A stretch of DNA of 64,000 bases, taken from Stutzerimonas stutzeri (lineage in GTDB: Bacteria; Pseudomonadota; Gammaproteobacteria; Pseudomonadales; Pseudomonadaceae). Below, piece by piece: positions 7,743 to 16,321 of this stretch. Under the pieces are notes generated by a model that worked only from the letters and a program-made list of their open reading frames with translations, made no database searches and was not told where the DNA came from. The DNA is taken from positions 558,001 through 622,000 of the forward strand of contig NC_015740.1 of NCBI RefSeq assembly GCF_000219605.1. The letters are read 5' to 3'. The position numbers and the translations under genes were made by a program. Every line of letters starts with the position of its first letter. Positions within the stretch are counted from its first letter, which is position 1.

Positions 7743-9077
7743 TCAGAAGCGATCCTTCAGCCGATACCAGAGCATGCCCATGGCCAGCAGCGGCGAGCGC
7801 AGCAGGCGGCCACCGGGAAAGGTCGGGTGCGGCACCTTGGCGAACAGATCGAAGCCATGGCTCTGCTGCGCCGTGATGGCTTCGGCCAGCAGGCGACCGG
7901 CCAGATGAGTGGCATTCAGCCCGTGCCCGGAATACGCCTGGGCGTAGAACACGTTGGGCTGCTCGGGCAGGCGCCCGATCTGCGGCAGGCGATTGGCGCC
8001 GATGCCGATCATGCCGCCCCACTGGTAGTCGATGCCGATGCCGATCAGCTGCGGGAACACCTCGAGCATTTTCGGCTGCATGTAGGCCGCAATGTCTTTC
8101 GGGTCGCGGCCCGAATAGTGGCAGGCGCCGCCGAACAGCAGACGTCCGTCGGTCGAGAGACGGAAGTAGTCGAGCGCCACGCGCTGGTCGCAGACTGCCG
8201 TATTCTGCGGCAGCAGTTCGCGGCACAGCGGTTCGGGCAGGCGCTCGGTGGCGATGATGTAACTGCCGGCCGGCAGCACCTTGCCGGCGAGCTTCGGCTG
8301 CAGGCCGTTGAGATAGGCGTTGCAGGCGAGCACCAAGGTTTCTGCCTGCACCACGCCATCGGCCGTGTGGACCTTGACCTGCGGGCCATACTCGATGCGT
8401 TCGACCTTCGACTGCTCGAACAGGCGTACGCCCAGCGACTGCGCCGCGGCCGCCTCGCCAAGCGCCAGATTCAGCGGGTGCAGGTGCCCGGAGCCCATAT
8501 CCAGCAGGCCGCCGAGGTAACGCTGCGAGCCGATCACGGTGGCCAGGTTCGGTCGCGATACCCGTTGCAGCGGATGCGGATAACCCAGGCGCAGCAGGTC
8601 GGAATAGTCTTCGTCGAAGCCCTTGAGGTGACGCGGCTTGGTTGCCAGGTCGCAATAACCCCAGGTCAGGTCGCAATCGATGGCATAGCGTTCGATGCGC
8701 TGGCGAACGATCTCCACCGCCTCGAAGCCCATGCGCTTGAGCTCATCCACACCCTCTTCGCCGAGGATGTTGGTGAACTGCTCGACATCATGGCCGACGC
8801 CGCGGATCAGCTGGCCGCCGTTGCGCCCGCTGGCGCCCCAGCCGATGCAGTGCGCTTCCAGCAGGATGACGCTGAGCCCGCGTTCGGCCAGTTCGATGGC
8901 GGTATTGAGGCCGGAGAAGCCGCCACCGACGATGCACACGTCGGCCCGCTGTTCGCCCTGCAGGGGCTCGAAGGACAGCTCGCGGTTGACGCTCGCGGCA
9001 TAGTAGGAAGGTGCATGGTCGCCGGTGTTCGAAGCGGATGCACGATGATTCACTGAAGTGTCATGAAAGGTCTGCAT
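7743..9077 (-). CDS. pauB4: FAD-dependent oxidoreductase, PuuB/PauB-type (gamma-glutamylpolyamine oxidase)
   Basis: The 444-residue protein belongs to the DAO superfamily: the FAD-binding site DVCIVGGGFSGLNTAIELAE is at about residues 47-66 and a GWGASGRNGGQ motif follows at about residue 80. The family oxidises gamma-glutamylated putrescine and other polyamines to the aldehyde, ammonia and peroxide. In PAO1 the corresponding gene PA5309 (pauB4) also lies beside lrp and near pauR, the polyamine repressor; here pauR is 2.5 kb away. ATG 9077 fits the family N-terminus; the ribosome site (AGAAAG) is weak. An in-frame start 36 bases further upstream is possible but adds residues without similarity. 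The exact substrate is inferred from synteny. Confidence 0.82.
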   Translation of the reverse strand: MQTFHDTSVNHRASASNTGDHAPSYYAASVNRELSFEPLQGEQRADVCIVGGGFSGLNTAIELAERGLSVILLEAHCIGWGASGRNGGQLIRGVGHDVEQFTNILGEEGVDELKRMGFEAVEIVRQRIERYAIDCDLTWGYCDLATKPRHLKGFDEDYSDLLRLGYPHPLQRVSRPNLATVIGSQRYLGGLLDMGSGHLHPLNLALGEAAAAQSLGVRLFEQSKVERIEYGPQVKVHTADGVVQAETLVLACNAYLNGLQPKLAGKVLPAGSYIIATERLPEPLCRELLPQNTAVCDQRVALDYFRLSTDGRLLFGGACHYSGRDPKDIAAYMQPKMLEVFPQLIGIGIDYQWGGMIGIGANRLPQIGRLPEQPNVFYAQAYSGHGLNATHLAGRLLAEAITAQQSHGFDLFAKVPHPTFPGGRLLRSPLLAMGMLWYRLKDRF

Positions 9078-9133
9078 CTTTCTAGGGTAGACCGGAGCGG
9101 TGCCGCGGGGCAAAGGCGAGCTGGACCGACGGT

Positions 9134-9176
9134 GCGACGACTTGCTTGTCGCGGTACGTCCGGATGCACATCCGGA
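9134..9176. other. Hairpin pair between lrp and the PauB-like gene
   Basis: TCCGGATG-CA-CATCCGGA (9159-9176) is a perfect 18-base palindrome that begins 4 bases after the lrp stop, reading the minus strand. A second, weaker pairing (GCGAC at 9134-9138 with GTCGC at 9148-9152) lies next to it. There is no U-tract. The pair may reduce read-through from lrp or serve as an operator for the oxidase gene. Confidence 0.4.
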
Positions 9177-9180
9177 GGCT

Positions 9181-9669
9181 CTAGTCCGGGACCGGCAGGT
9201 CGAGGGACTCCTTGATCTCTTCCATCACGATATAACTCTTCGATTCCCGCACGTGGGGCAGCTTCAGCAGGATGTCGCCAAGCAGCTTGCGGTAGGAAGC
9301 CATCTCCGAAATGCGCGCCTTGACCAGGTAATCGAAATCACCGGACACCAGATGGCACTCCAGCACATGGGGTAGCTTGAGCACCGCGCGGCGGAATTCC
9401 TCGAAAATGTCGCCGGACTTGTACGCCAGGCTGATCTCGACGAATACCAGTAGCCCCGCCTTCAGATACTGCGGGTTCAGCCGCGCCGAATAGCCCATGA
9501 TGATGCCCTCGCGCTCAAGGCGCCGGACCCGCTCGGTGCAGGGCGTGGTGGACAGGCCGACCCGCTCGCCCAGTTCGGTGAACGGCAGACGCCCCTCGGC
9601 TTGCAGGATGCGCAGGATATGACGATCGATCTTGTCCAGTTCGCGTCGGGTCTGATGGCGAGTTCTCAA
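9181..9669 (-). CDS. lrp: Lrp/AsnC-family transcriptional regulator (DadR-like)
   Basis: This 162-residue protein has the AsnC/Lrp layout: an N-terminal helix-turn-helix (LDKIDRHILRILQAEGRLPFTELGERVGLSTTPCTERVRRLE, residues about 11-52) and a C-terminal RAM ligand-binding domain with VLECHLVSGDFDYLVKARI. It is divergent from dadA, the position held by the alanine-responsive Lrp that controls the dad genes in Pseudomonas. The 143-base shared promoter is AT-rich (about 9690-9770), as expected for Lrp binding. It probably activates dadA in response to L-alanine or other amino acids. Confidence 0.9.
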   Translation of the reverse strand: MRTRHQTRRELDKIDRHILRILQAEGRLPFTELGERVGLSTTPCTERVRRLEREGIIMGYSARLNPQYLKAGLLVFVEISLAYKSGDIFEEFRRAVLKLPHVLECHLVSGDFDYLVKARISEMASYRKLLGDILLKLPHVRESKSYIVMEEIKESLDLPVPD

Positions 9670-9812
9670 GGGAAATACGCTCCAAATAAAGCGGCTCTGG
9701 CGTGAATTAAGGCCAAAGATAGCTTTTTATATGGTGAATAACACTGCTTCAGCCTTTTTATACTCCGAACAGTGAATCCGGAAAAGCCTGTTCGAGCGGG
9801 CGGGAGGCTGCA

Positions 9813-11111
9813 ATGCGTGTACTGGTACTGGGTAGCGGAGTCGTCGGCACCGCCAGCGCCTACTATCTGGCGCGGGCCGGTTTCGAGGTGGTTGTGGTCG
9901 ATCGGCAACCGGCCGTGGCAATGGAAACCAGCTTCGCCAATGCCGGCCAGGTGTCGCCGGGTTATGCCTCTCCCTGGGCCGCGCCGGGTGTGCCGCTGAA
10001 GGCGATGAAGTGGCTGCTGCAGCGTCATGCGCCGCTGGCCATCAAGCTTACCGGTGATATCGACCAGTATCTGTGGATGGCGCAGATGCTGCGCAACTGC
10101 ACTGCGGCGCGTTATGCGGTGAACAAGGAGCGCATGGTGCGATTGTCCGAGTACAGTCGCGACTGCCTCGACGAGCTGCGCGCCGAAACCGGTATCGCCT
10201 ACGAAGGGCGCCAGCTCGGTACCACGCAGCTGTTCCGCACTCAGGCCCAGCTGGATGCAGCGGCCAAGGACATCGCCGTGCTGGAGCGCTCCGGCGTGCC
10301 GTACGAACTGCTCGATCGCGCCGGTATCGCACGGGTCGAACCCGCCCTGGCCAAGGTCTCGCACAAGCTCAGTGGGGCCCTGCGTCTGCCCAACGACCAG
10401 ACCGGTGACTGCCAGCTCTTCACCACCCGTCTGGCGGAGATGGCCCGAGCCCTGGGCGTCGAGTTCCGTTTCGAGCAGAACATCCAGCGTCTGGAACATG
10501 CCGGCGACCGCATCGCCGGGGTGTGGATCGACGGCAAGCTGGAAACTGCCGATCGCTACGTGCTGGCCTTGGGCAGCTACAGCCCTCAGATGCTCAAGCC
10601 GCTGGGCATCCGCGCGCCGGTCTACCCGCTCAAGGGCTATTCGCTGACCGTGCCGATCAGCGATCCGGCGATGGCGCCGCAGTCCACCGTGCTCGACGAG
10701 ACCTACAAGGTCGCCATTACCCGCTTCGACCAGCGCATCCGCGTTGGTGGCATGGCGGAGATCGCCGGCCACGACCTGTCGCTCAACCCGCGTCGGCGGG
10801 AGACCCTCGAAATGGTGGTGGGCGACCTCTATCCGCAGGGCGGGGATCCGTCCGACGCGGTATTCTGGACCGGCCTGCGACCGGCCACGCCCGATGGCAC
10901 ACCGATCATCGGCGCGACCCCGTATCGCAACCTGTTCCTCAACACCGGTCACGGCACTCTGGGCTGGACCATGGCCTGCGGCTCTGGCCGGGTGCTCGCC
11001 GATCTGCTCGCCTCCAAGCGCCCGCAGATCAGCACCGAGGGCCTGGATATCTTCCGTTACGGCAAGCACAAGGAGAATCACAAACATGCCCATCCGGCGG
11101 CTGCACACTGA
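9813..11111 (+). CDS. dadA: D-amino acid dehydrogenase, small subunit
   Basis: The 432-residue flavoprotein begins with the FAD-binding motif [21 protein letters not shown] and has [25 protein letters not shown] (about residues 44-69), a block specific to DadA. Near the C-terminus (about residues 348-395) lie [16 protein letters not shown] and [14 protein letters not shown]. DadA oxidises D-alanine and other D-amino acids to 2-oxo acids, passing electrons to the respiratory chain at the inner membrane. SD GGGAGG lies 6-7 bases before ATG. A TATACT -10-like box is present near 9757. ridA overlaps its 3' end by 26 bases. The usual third gene, dadX, is absent (see findings). Confidence 0.95.
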   Translation: MRVLVLGSGVVGTASAYYLARAGFEVVVVDRQPAVAMETSFANAGQVSPGYASPWAAPGVPLKAMKWLLQRHAPLAIKLTGDIDQYLWMAQMLRNCTAARYAVNKERMVRLSEYSRDCLDELRAETGIAYEGRQLGTTQLFRTQAQLDAAAKDIAVLERSGVPYELLDRAGIARVEPALAKVSHKLSGALRLPNDQTGDCQLFTTRLAEMARALGVEFRFEQNIQRLEHAGDRIAGVWIDGKLETADRYVLALGSYSPQMLKPLGIRAPVYPLKGYSLTVPISDPAMAPQSTVLDETYKVAITRFDQRIRVGGMAEIAGHDLSLNPRRRETLEMVVGDLYPQGGDPSDAVFWTGLRPATPDGTPIIGATPYRNLFLNTGHGTLGWTMACGSGRVLADLLASKRPQISTEGLDIFRYGKHKENHKHAHPAAAH

Positions 11112-11460
11112 GACGCGCTACAGCGAGGCGGTGATCCACAACGGCGCGGTCTATCTGTCCGGGCAACTGGCCGATGACCTGACCGGAGACATCCGTCAGC
11201 AGACCCGCGAGACGCTTGCCAGCATCGAGCGCCTGCTGGACGAGGCGGGCACCAGCAAGGCCCGCCTGCTCTCGGCGACCATCCACCTCAAGGATATCGC
11301 GGGCGACTATGCCGGGATGAACGAGGTATGGGACGCCTGGCTGCCCTCGGGCACCGCGCCGGCGCGGACCACCGTTCAGGCACTGATGTACGCCCCTGAC
11401 GTGCGGGTGGAAATCACGATCGTCGCTGCGATGCCCGACTTGGCAGGCCCGGTACTCTGA
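11086..11460 (+). CDS. RidA/YjgF-family enamine/imine deaminase
   Basis: The 124-residue protein carries the RidA-family pattern: [17 protein letters not shown] near the N-terminus and [18 protein letters not shown] near the C-terminus, including the Arg that binds the substrate carboxylate. RidA proteins hydrolyse reactive enamine/imine products of amino acid oxidation or dehydration to ketone and ammonia, so it fits directly behind DadA, whose product is an imino acid. It begins inside the last 26 bases of dadA with AAGGAG 10 bases upstream of ATG 11086, so it is translationally coupled. The homologue of PAO1 PA5303 sits in the same place. Confidence 0.88.
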   Translation: MPIRRLHTETRYSEAVIHNGAVYLSGQLADDLTGDIRQQTRETLASIERLLDEAGTSKARLLSATIHLKDIAGDYAGMNEVWDAWLPSGTAPARTTVQALMYAPDVRVEITIVAAMPDLAGPVL

Positions 11461-11532
11461 ACATCGGCCGCGTGCCGCGCGACGAGCCGCCCGGTACGCG
11501 TGTTGTAAATTCTGAACGCCATTGCCATCATA

Positions 11533-11575
11533 AGCCCCCTTATCGCTTCGCTCTTGAAAGGGGGCTCCCGTATTG
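11533..11575 (+). promoter_or_regulatory. Hairpin masking the pauR ribosome-binding site, TTG start
   Basis: AGCCCCCTT (11533-11541) is fully complementary to AAGGGGGCT (11558-11566), with a 16-base loop. The right arm is also the only good Shine-Dalgarno sequence for pauR, whose TTG start at 11573 lies 8 bases downstream. Folding would therefore hide the ribosome site. It could act as a translational control element or, less likely since there is no U-tract, end the dadA-ridA transcript. Confidence 0.5.
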
Positions 11576-12121
11576 GACGTCGGTGTTCGACTGCAAACCA
11601 TCCGCAAGCTCAAGGGCCTGTCCCAGCGCGAACTCGCCAAGCGCGCCGGCGTCACCAACAGCACCATTTCCATGATCGAGAAGAACAGCGTCAGCCCGTC
11701 CATCAGCTCGCTGAAAAAGGTGCTGAGCGGCATTCCGATGTCGCTGGTGGAATTCTTTTCCCCTGACTTCGATCAGGACAGCGATACCCAGGTGGTCTAC
11801 AAGGGCAGCGAACTGATCGATATTTCCGACGGCGCGGTGAGCATGAAGCTGGTGGGCAAGGCGCACCCCGGTCGTGCCATCGCCTTTCTCGACGAAACCT
11901 ATCCGCCGGGCTCCGATACCGGCATGGACATGCTGTCGCACCAGGGTGAAGAGGCCGGCATGCTGGTCGAGGGGCGCCTGGAGCTGACGGTGAGCGGCCA
12001 GGTCTACGTGCTGGAAAGCGGCGACAGCTATTACTTCGAGAGCAGCAAGCCGCATCGTTTCCGCAATCCGTTCGATGTGCCGGCGCGGCTGATCAGCGCC
12101 ACCACACCGGCGAATTTTTAA
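11573..12121 (+). CDS. pauR: PauR-type regulator of polyamine catabolism (HTH-cupin)
   Basis: This 182-residue protein combines an XRE-type helix-turn-helix (LQTIRKLKGLSQRELAKRAGVTNSTISMIEKN, about residues 7-38) with a C-terminal cupin domain (about residues 110-175; GEEAGMLVEGRLEL and YYFESSKPHRFRNP). This is the PuuR/PauR architecture; PauR of P. aeruginosa (PA5301) represses the gamma-glutamylation polyamine pathway. Start: TTG 11573 gives the family N-terminus MDVG; no ATG is available at that point and AAGGGGG lies 8 bases upstream. A rare TTG start and a masked ribosome site suggest low or regulated translation. It is probably the regulator of the PauB-like oxidase at 7743-9077. Confidence 0.88.
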   Translation: MDVGVRLQTIRKLKGLSQRELAKRAGVTNSTISMIEKNSVSPSISSLKKVLSGIPMSLVEFFSPDFDQDSDTQVVYKGSELIDISDGAVSMKLVGKAHPGRAIAFLDETYPPGSDTGMDMLSHQGEEAGMLVEGRLELTVSGQVYVLESGDSYYFESSKPHRFRNPFDVPARLISATTPANF

Positions 12122-12191
12122 CGCGACCAGCGCGTCTCGTTCGAAAGTTCGATGCGACAAAGCGTCGCTGAGAATAGCTGGGCCTTTCGTA

Positions 12192-12223
12192 TTGTTTCAG
12201 CCGGCATGGCTTGCCGGTATACT
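12192..12223 (+). promoter_or_regulatory. Candidate promoter of cytochrome c5 gene with inverted repeat
   Basis: A -10 hexamer TATACT sits at 12218-12223; the upstream TTGTTTCAG (12192-12200) is a poor -35. Between them lies the perfect inverted repeat CCGGCA-TGGCT-TGCCGG (12201-12217), which could be an operator inside the spacer or a hairpin. The combination suggests regulated transcription of cycB. Confidence 0.4.
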
Positions 12224-12280
12224 GATCGCCGCTCGCGATACCGTGGCCGCGGGCGTGTCTAGCCACAATGAGGGTGTAAG

Positions 12281-12706
12281 GTGAACCTGATTAAGAAGAT
12301 CCTGGTAGCACAGACTGCCGTATTGGCCCTGTGGGCAATGAGCGCTCAGGCTGCGACCGACGAAGCAATCGCCGAGCGCCTCAAGCCGGTGGGCGAAGTA
12401 TGTATCCAAGGTGAAGAGTGCGCAGCCGCTGGTGCCGGTGCTGCCGCAGCCGCCGGTGGTGCAGCTCGCAGCGGTTCCGACGTGTATGGCAAGTTCTGCA
12501 CTGCCTGCCATGGCTCCGGTCTGTTGAACGCACCGAAGACCGGTGACAGCGCCGCCTGGTCCGCCCGTGCCGACGCTGCCGGTGGTCTGGACGGCCTGCT
12601 CAAGCACGCCATCAGCGGCATCAACGCCATGCCGCCGAAGGGCACCTGTGGCGACTGCTCCGATGACGAGCTGAAGGCCGCCATCCAGCACATGTCCGGC
12701 CTCTGA
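12281..12706 (+). CDS. cycB: Cytochrome c5
   Basis: The 141-residue precursor has a Sec signal peptide (cleavage near AQA-A, residue 24) and one haem c site, CTACH (Cys73, Cys76, His77). Met117 in NAMPPKGTCGDC is the probable sixth ligand, and the Cys pair around residues 123-126 forms the disulfide typical of cytochrome c5. An Ala/Gly-rich linker (about residues 48-63) separates the N-terminal part, which contains two extra cysteines (41, 47). It is a periplasmic electron carrier that can feed terminal oxidases or denitrification enzymes. Start GTG 12281 is chosen from GAGGG 6 bases upstream. It ends in an intrinsic terminator. Confidence 0.92.
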   Translation: MNLIKKILVAQTAVLALWAMSAQAATDEAIAERLKPVGEVCIQGEECAAAGAGAAAAAGGAARSGSDVYGKFCTACHGSGLLNAPKTGDSAAWSARADAAGGLDGLLKHAISGINAMPPKGTCGDCSDDELKAAIQHMSGL

Positions 12707-12726
12707 TCGAGCGCTGCGTCATCAGC

Positions 12727-12755
12727 AAAGCCGCCTCCGGGCGGCTTTGTCGTTT
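12727..12755 (+). terminator. Terminator after cytochrome c5
   Basis: AAAGCCGCC (12727-12735) pairs with GGCGGCTTT (12740-12748) around a TCCG tetraloop, followed by the T-rich tail GTCGTTTC. It starts 20 bases after the cycB stop. Confidence 0.8.
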
Positions 12756-12839
12756 CTGGAGGGAGCAAAGCGCGGCTGCCTCGAGTCGAAACCGATAGGC
12801 CGATCGGCCTGACTCATCGACCCGAGCAGGAGGCCCCGC

Positions 12840-13376
12840 ATGCCCAGTACCGCGCCGCATCCCGAACTGCTGCAGCTCTGTAGTGACGGGCGCACGCCCA
12901 ACAGCCCGCACCCGGTGCTGATCTATCGCCAGCTACCCTTGGCGGGGCCGAGCCCGGCCGAGGCGTTCGAGCGATTGTTCGACAGCCATCTGTGGCCCTC
13001 CGCCTGGCGCGGAACGGTTTACGACTACCACCATTACCATTCCACCGCCCACGAAGTGCTCGGCGTGGCCAGCGGCTGGGCGCGGCTGATGCTCGGCGGG
13101 GAGAAAGGCGAGGAAGTCGAGCTGCGTGCCGGCGATGCGCTGGTATTGCCTGCCGGTACTGGCCATTGCGCACTGGAGGCCAGCGAGGATTTTCAGGTGG
13201 TAGCCGGTTATCCGCTGGATCAGCAGTACGACATGCAGCGCCCCGATGCGGCCAGCCATGATGCCTCGCGGGCACGCATCGCCCGCGTCGGCGTGCCCGT
13301 CAGCGATCCGCTGGCCGGCACGCAGGGCGCACTGGTGACGCTCTGGCGCGGGGAGGCCGCGCCTGTCAGCCGATGA
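12840..13376 (+). CDS. Cupin-domain protein, YjlB-like
   Basis: A 178-residue single-cupin protein. The metal-binding motif 1 is YDYHHYHSTAHEVLGVASGWARLMLGG (about residues 61-87, with several His and one Glu) and motif 2 is LPAGTGHCAL (about residues 103-112). The family (YjlB/DUF1255-like) has no firmly known reaction; the clustered His suggests a bound divalent metal and a small-molecule enzyme or sensor. SD GGAGG is 6-7 bases before ATG 12840. PAO1 also has a hypothetical gene between cycB and xpt, so it is probably core. It converges on xpt with 17 bases between. Confidence 0.75.
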   Translation: MPSTAPHPELLQLCSDGRTPNSPHPVLIYRQLPLAGPSPAEAFERLFDSHLWPSAWRGTVYDYHHYHSTAHEVLGVASGWARLMLGGEKGEEVELRAGDALVLPAGTGHCALEASEDFQVVAGYPLDQQYDMQRPDAASHDASRARIARVGVPVSDPLAGTQGALVTLWRGEAAPVSR

Positions 13377-13393
13377 GTCGGCGCAGGTCGCGC

Positions 13394-14071
<678 letters not shown>

Positions 14072-14102
14072 TCAATTCGCGGCGCCGATCCAAGGGCGAC
14101 GT

Positions 14103-14687
14103 TCAGCTGAGCGGTTCGATCGACAGGCGGCGAAAGCGCACGGCCTCGCCATGGTGCTGCAGCACGATGTGGCCGGCGGTGGCCTGTGCATACAACGGCT
14201 TGTCGGCGAACTTGCTGGTCCGAATCTGCATGCGCAGATCCGGGTCATCCAGGCGATAAGAAAGCACCATGCGGTTGTCCAGCCAGTGTTCGACGTCCGC
14301 GTCGCGAACCACCAGCGCGCCTTCCATGAAACTGCCCGGTTCGATCGGCGTTTCCTGCTGCGTTGCCCGCAGGCCGTACAGGGCGCCGTTGCGTGTGGTC
14401 GGCTCGGCGCCGTCGGGATGCACGGCATCGTCCAGCAGCTGCATTTCCGGCCCGCTGTGCCAGGCAAGTTCGGCGGCCTCGTCGACGCGGTAGAACACCC
14501 CGGAGTTGCCGCCGACCGGCAGCGCGTATTCGAAACGCAGGATGAAGTTCGCGTAGCGCTCGCGGGATATCAGGTCGATCCGCGGCGCACCGACGATGGC
14601 GCACAGCTGCTCCTCGTCGCGGTACCAGCTGCCCTCGGGAAAATCGTCACCGTGCCAGGCACGCCACTGTGTTGCGTCGAGAATCAT
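14103..14687 (-). CDS. DUF1080 (3-keto-disaccharide hydrolase fold) protein
   Basis: The 194-residue protein is essentially one DUF1080 domain, a concanavalin-like beta-jellyroll: YANFILRFEYALPVGGNSGVFYRV (about residues 46-69), GPEMQLLDD and a C-terminal IVLQHHGEAVRFRRLSI. DUF1080 proteins bind or cleave sugars; Bacteroides members act on 3-keto-glycosides such as 3-keto-trehalose. It has no signal peptide, so it is cytoplasmic, unlike most exported DUF1080 proteins. It is the last gene of a three-gene minus-strand operon with two GH13 enzymes (9-base gap; AGGAG 7 bases before ATG), which suggests a disaccharide substrate. The catalytic activity is inferred, not visible. Confidence 0.8.
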   Translation of the reverse strand: MILDATQWRAWHGDDFPEGSWYRDEEQLCAIVGAPRIDLISRERYANFILRFEYALPVGGNSGVFYRVDEAAELAWHSGPEMQLLDDAVHPDGAEPTTRNGALYGLRATQQETPIEPGSFMEGALVVRDADVEHWLDNRMVLSYRLDDPDLRMQIRTSKFADKPLYAQATAGHIVLQHHGEAVRFRRLSIEPLS

Positions 14688-14696
14688 GCGTCGCTC

Positions 14697-16319
14697 CTAT
14701 CCGAACAGTTGCTGCTTGCGCCGCAGCCAGCGGTAGCCGTACGGACCCAGCCGCAGCTGGAGCGGGGTGCCCTCGGGCTGCCCGTAGTCGCAGTCGGCGA
14801 GTACATCGACCATGTCCTGCAGGTCGTCGTCGGTGATCGTCACGGTGGTCTCGCGGTCCGCCAGATTCACCAGCATCAGCACCGTGGAATCGTTGTCGTG
14901 GCGAATGGCGAACACGCTCGGGTCGTCCACCTCCACCGTGCGCCGCTTGCCGATGCCGATCTCGCGCAGGCCGATGCGGGTGCGGATCATGTTGCCGGTG
15001 CGCGCCATCAGTGAGTCGCTGCGCAGGGTCTGGGCGAATACGTTGACCCTGTCGAAGGCGAAGGGCCCTTCATCGATCACCGGGGCGATCAGCCGTTGCG
15101 CGTCGATGCAGGAGAAGCCGGCGTTGGGCTCGTTGGACCACTGCATCGGCGTGCGCACCGCCAGCCGTTCCGGGCGCTCGAGATCGTCGCCCATGCCGAT
15201 TTCCTCGCCGTAGCGGATGATCGGCGTGCCGGGCAGGGAGAAGAGCAGGGCGTGGGTGGCGGCGATGCGTCGCTCGTCGCCGTCGAGCATGGGCGCCAGG
15301 CGTCGGCGAATACCGCGGTTGTAGGCGCGCATGTTCTGGTCGGGGGCAAAGGTATCCAGCACCTCGTTGCGCTCATCCTCCTCCAGCCGGTCGAGGCTCA
15401 GCTCGTCGTGGTTGCGAATCCACAGGGCGTATTGCGAATGGCTGGGTGGCAGCGGCTGGCTGTTCAGCGCGCGACAGAGCGGCTCGGCCTGCTGCCTGGC
15501 GAGGGCGAGGAACAGATGGTTGTTGACCCAGAAGTCCAGCAGCAGGGTGACGCGGTCGGCCTCGTCACCGAAGTACTCGATGTACTTCTCCGGATCGGTA
15601 TCGATCTCGCCGAGCAATACGGTCTCCGGGCGGCGCATGGTGACGAAGTCGCGCATGTGTTCCAGCAGCCAGTAACCCTGGCGCAGGTCGCCACCGCCGG
15701 CCTGGCGCACCATGTGCACCGCGGCGTCGATGCGAAAGCCCGACACGCCCAGGCGTAGCCAGAACGACATGATCCGCTCGATCTCGTGGATCACCCGCGG
15801 GTTGGTCAGGTTCAGGTCCGGCTCATGCTTGTAGAACAGATGGCGATAGTACTGGCCGGCCTGCTCGTCCCAGGTCCAGACGCTGTCTTCGACCGTGGGA
15901 AAGATCGGCTCGATGGCGTCGTCCGGCTCGTCGGCCCAGATGTAGTAGTCGCGATAGGGCGAGTCGCGGTCGCGGCGCGCTTCCTGGAACCAGCGGTGTT
16001 CGCTGGAGGTATGCTGCACGACCAGCTCGATGATCACGTGCAGACCCAGCTCCTCGGCCTTCTCCAGCAGGGCGACGATGTCGGCCAGGTCGCCGAAGCG
16101 CTCGGCCACCTGCAGATGGTCGCTGATGTCGTAGCCGGCATCCTCGAATGGCGACTGGTAGAAGGGCATGAGCCAGATCGCGGTGCAACCGAGGCCGCGA
16201 ATGTAGTCGAGGCGCTCGGTGATGCCGCGCAGATCGCCGCAGCCATCGCCGTTGCTGTCACGGAACAGCGAGGGGTCGATCTGATAGATCACCGCGTTGC
16301 GGTACCAGAGTGGGCGCAT
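14697..16319 (-). CDS. GH13 alpha-amylase family enzyme, trehalose-synthase-like
   Basis: A 540-residue cytoplasmic GH13 protein starting WYRNAVIYQIDPSLFRDSNG. Catalytic residues are visible: nucleophile Asp198 (GFRIDAAV), acid/base Glu238 (LLGEID) and Asp305 (RNHDE). A calcium-loop-like DSNGDGCGD is at residues 21-29. Overall layout and the C-terminal beta domain resemble trehalose synthases and related maltose-acting enzymes. Conserved region I is unusual: ELVVQH (98-103) instead of DxxxNH. The start overlaps nothing but follows the alpha-glucosidase stop by 2 bases with GGAGG 7 bases upstream, so it is co-translated with it. Activity could be maltose/trehalose interconversion or another alpha-glucoside transfer; I would not fix it from sequence alone. 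Confidence 0.8.
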   Translation of the reverse strand: MRPLWYRNAVIYQIDPSLFRDSNGDGCGDLRGITERLDYIRGLGCTAIWLMPFYQSPFEDAGYDISDHLQVAERFGDLADIVALLEKAEELGLHVIIELVVQHTSSEHRWFQEARRDRDSPYRDYYIWADEPDDAIEPIFPTVEDSVWTWDEQAGQYYRHLFYKHEPDLNLTNPRVIHEIERIMSFWLRLGVSGFRIDAAVHMVRQAGGGDLRQGYWLLEHMRDFVTMRRPETVLLGEIDTDPEKYIEYFGDEADRVTLLLDFWVNNHLFLALARQQAEPLCRALNSQPLPPSHSQYALWIRNHDELSLDRLEEDERNEVLDTFAPDQNMRAYNRGIRRRLAPMLDGDERRIAATHALLFSLPGTPIIRYGEEIGMGDDLERPERLAVRTPMQWSNEPNAGFSCIDAQRLIAPVIDEGPFAFDRVNVFAQTLRSDSLMARTGNMIRTRIGLREIGIGKRRTVEVDDPSVFAIRHDNDSTVLMLVNLADRETTVTITDDDLQDMVDVLADCDYGQPEGTPLQLRLGPYGYRWLRRKQQLFG

Positions 16320-16321
16320 GG

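Noticed and set aside
6132..9056. Very long plus-strand frame (974 codons) opposite the phospholipase-like and oxidase genes
   Set aside because: It is the reverse frame of two well-supported genes, has no ribosome site or family motif, and its residues are those expected from antisense reading of GC-rich codons.
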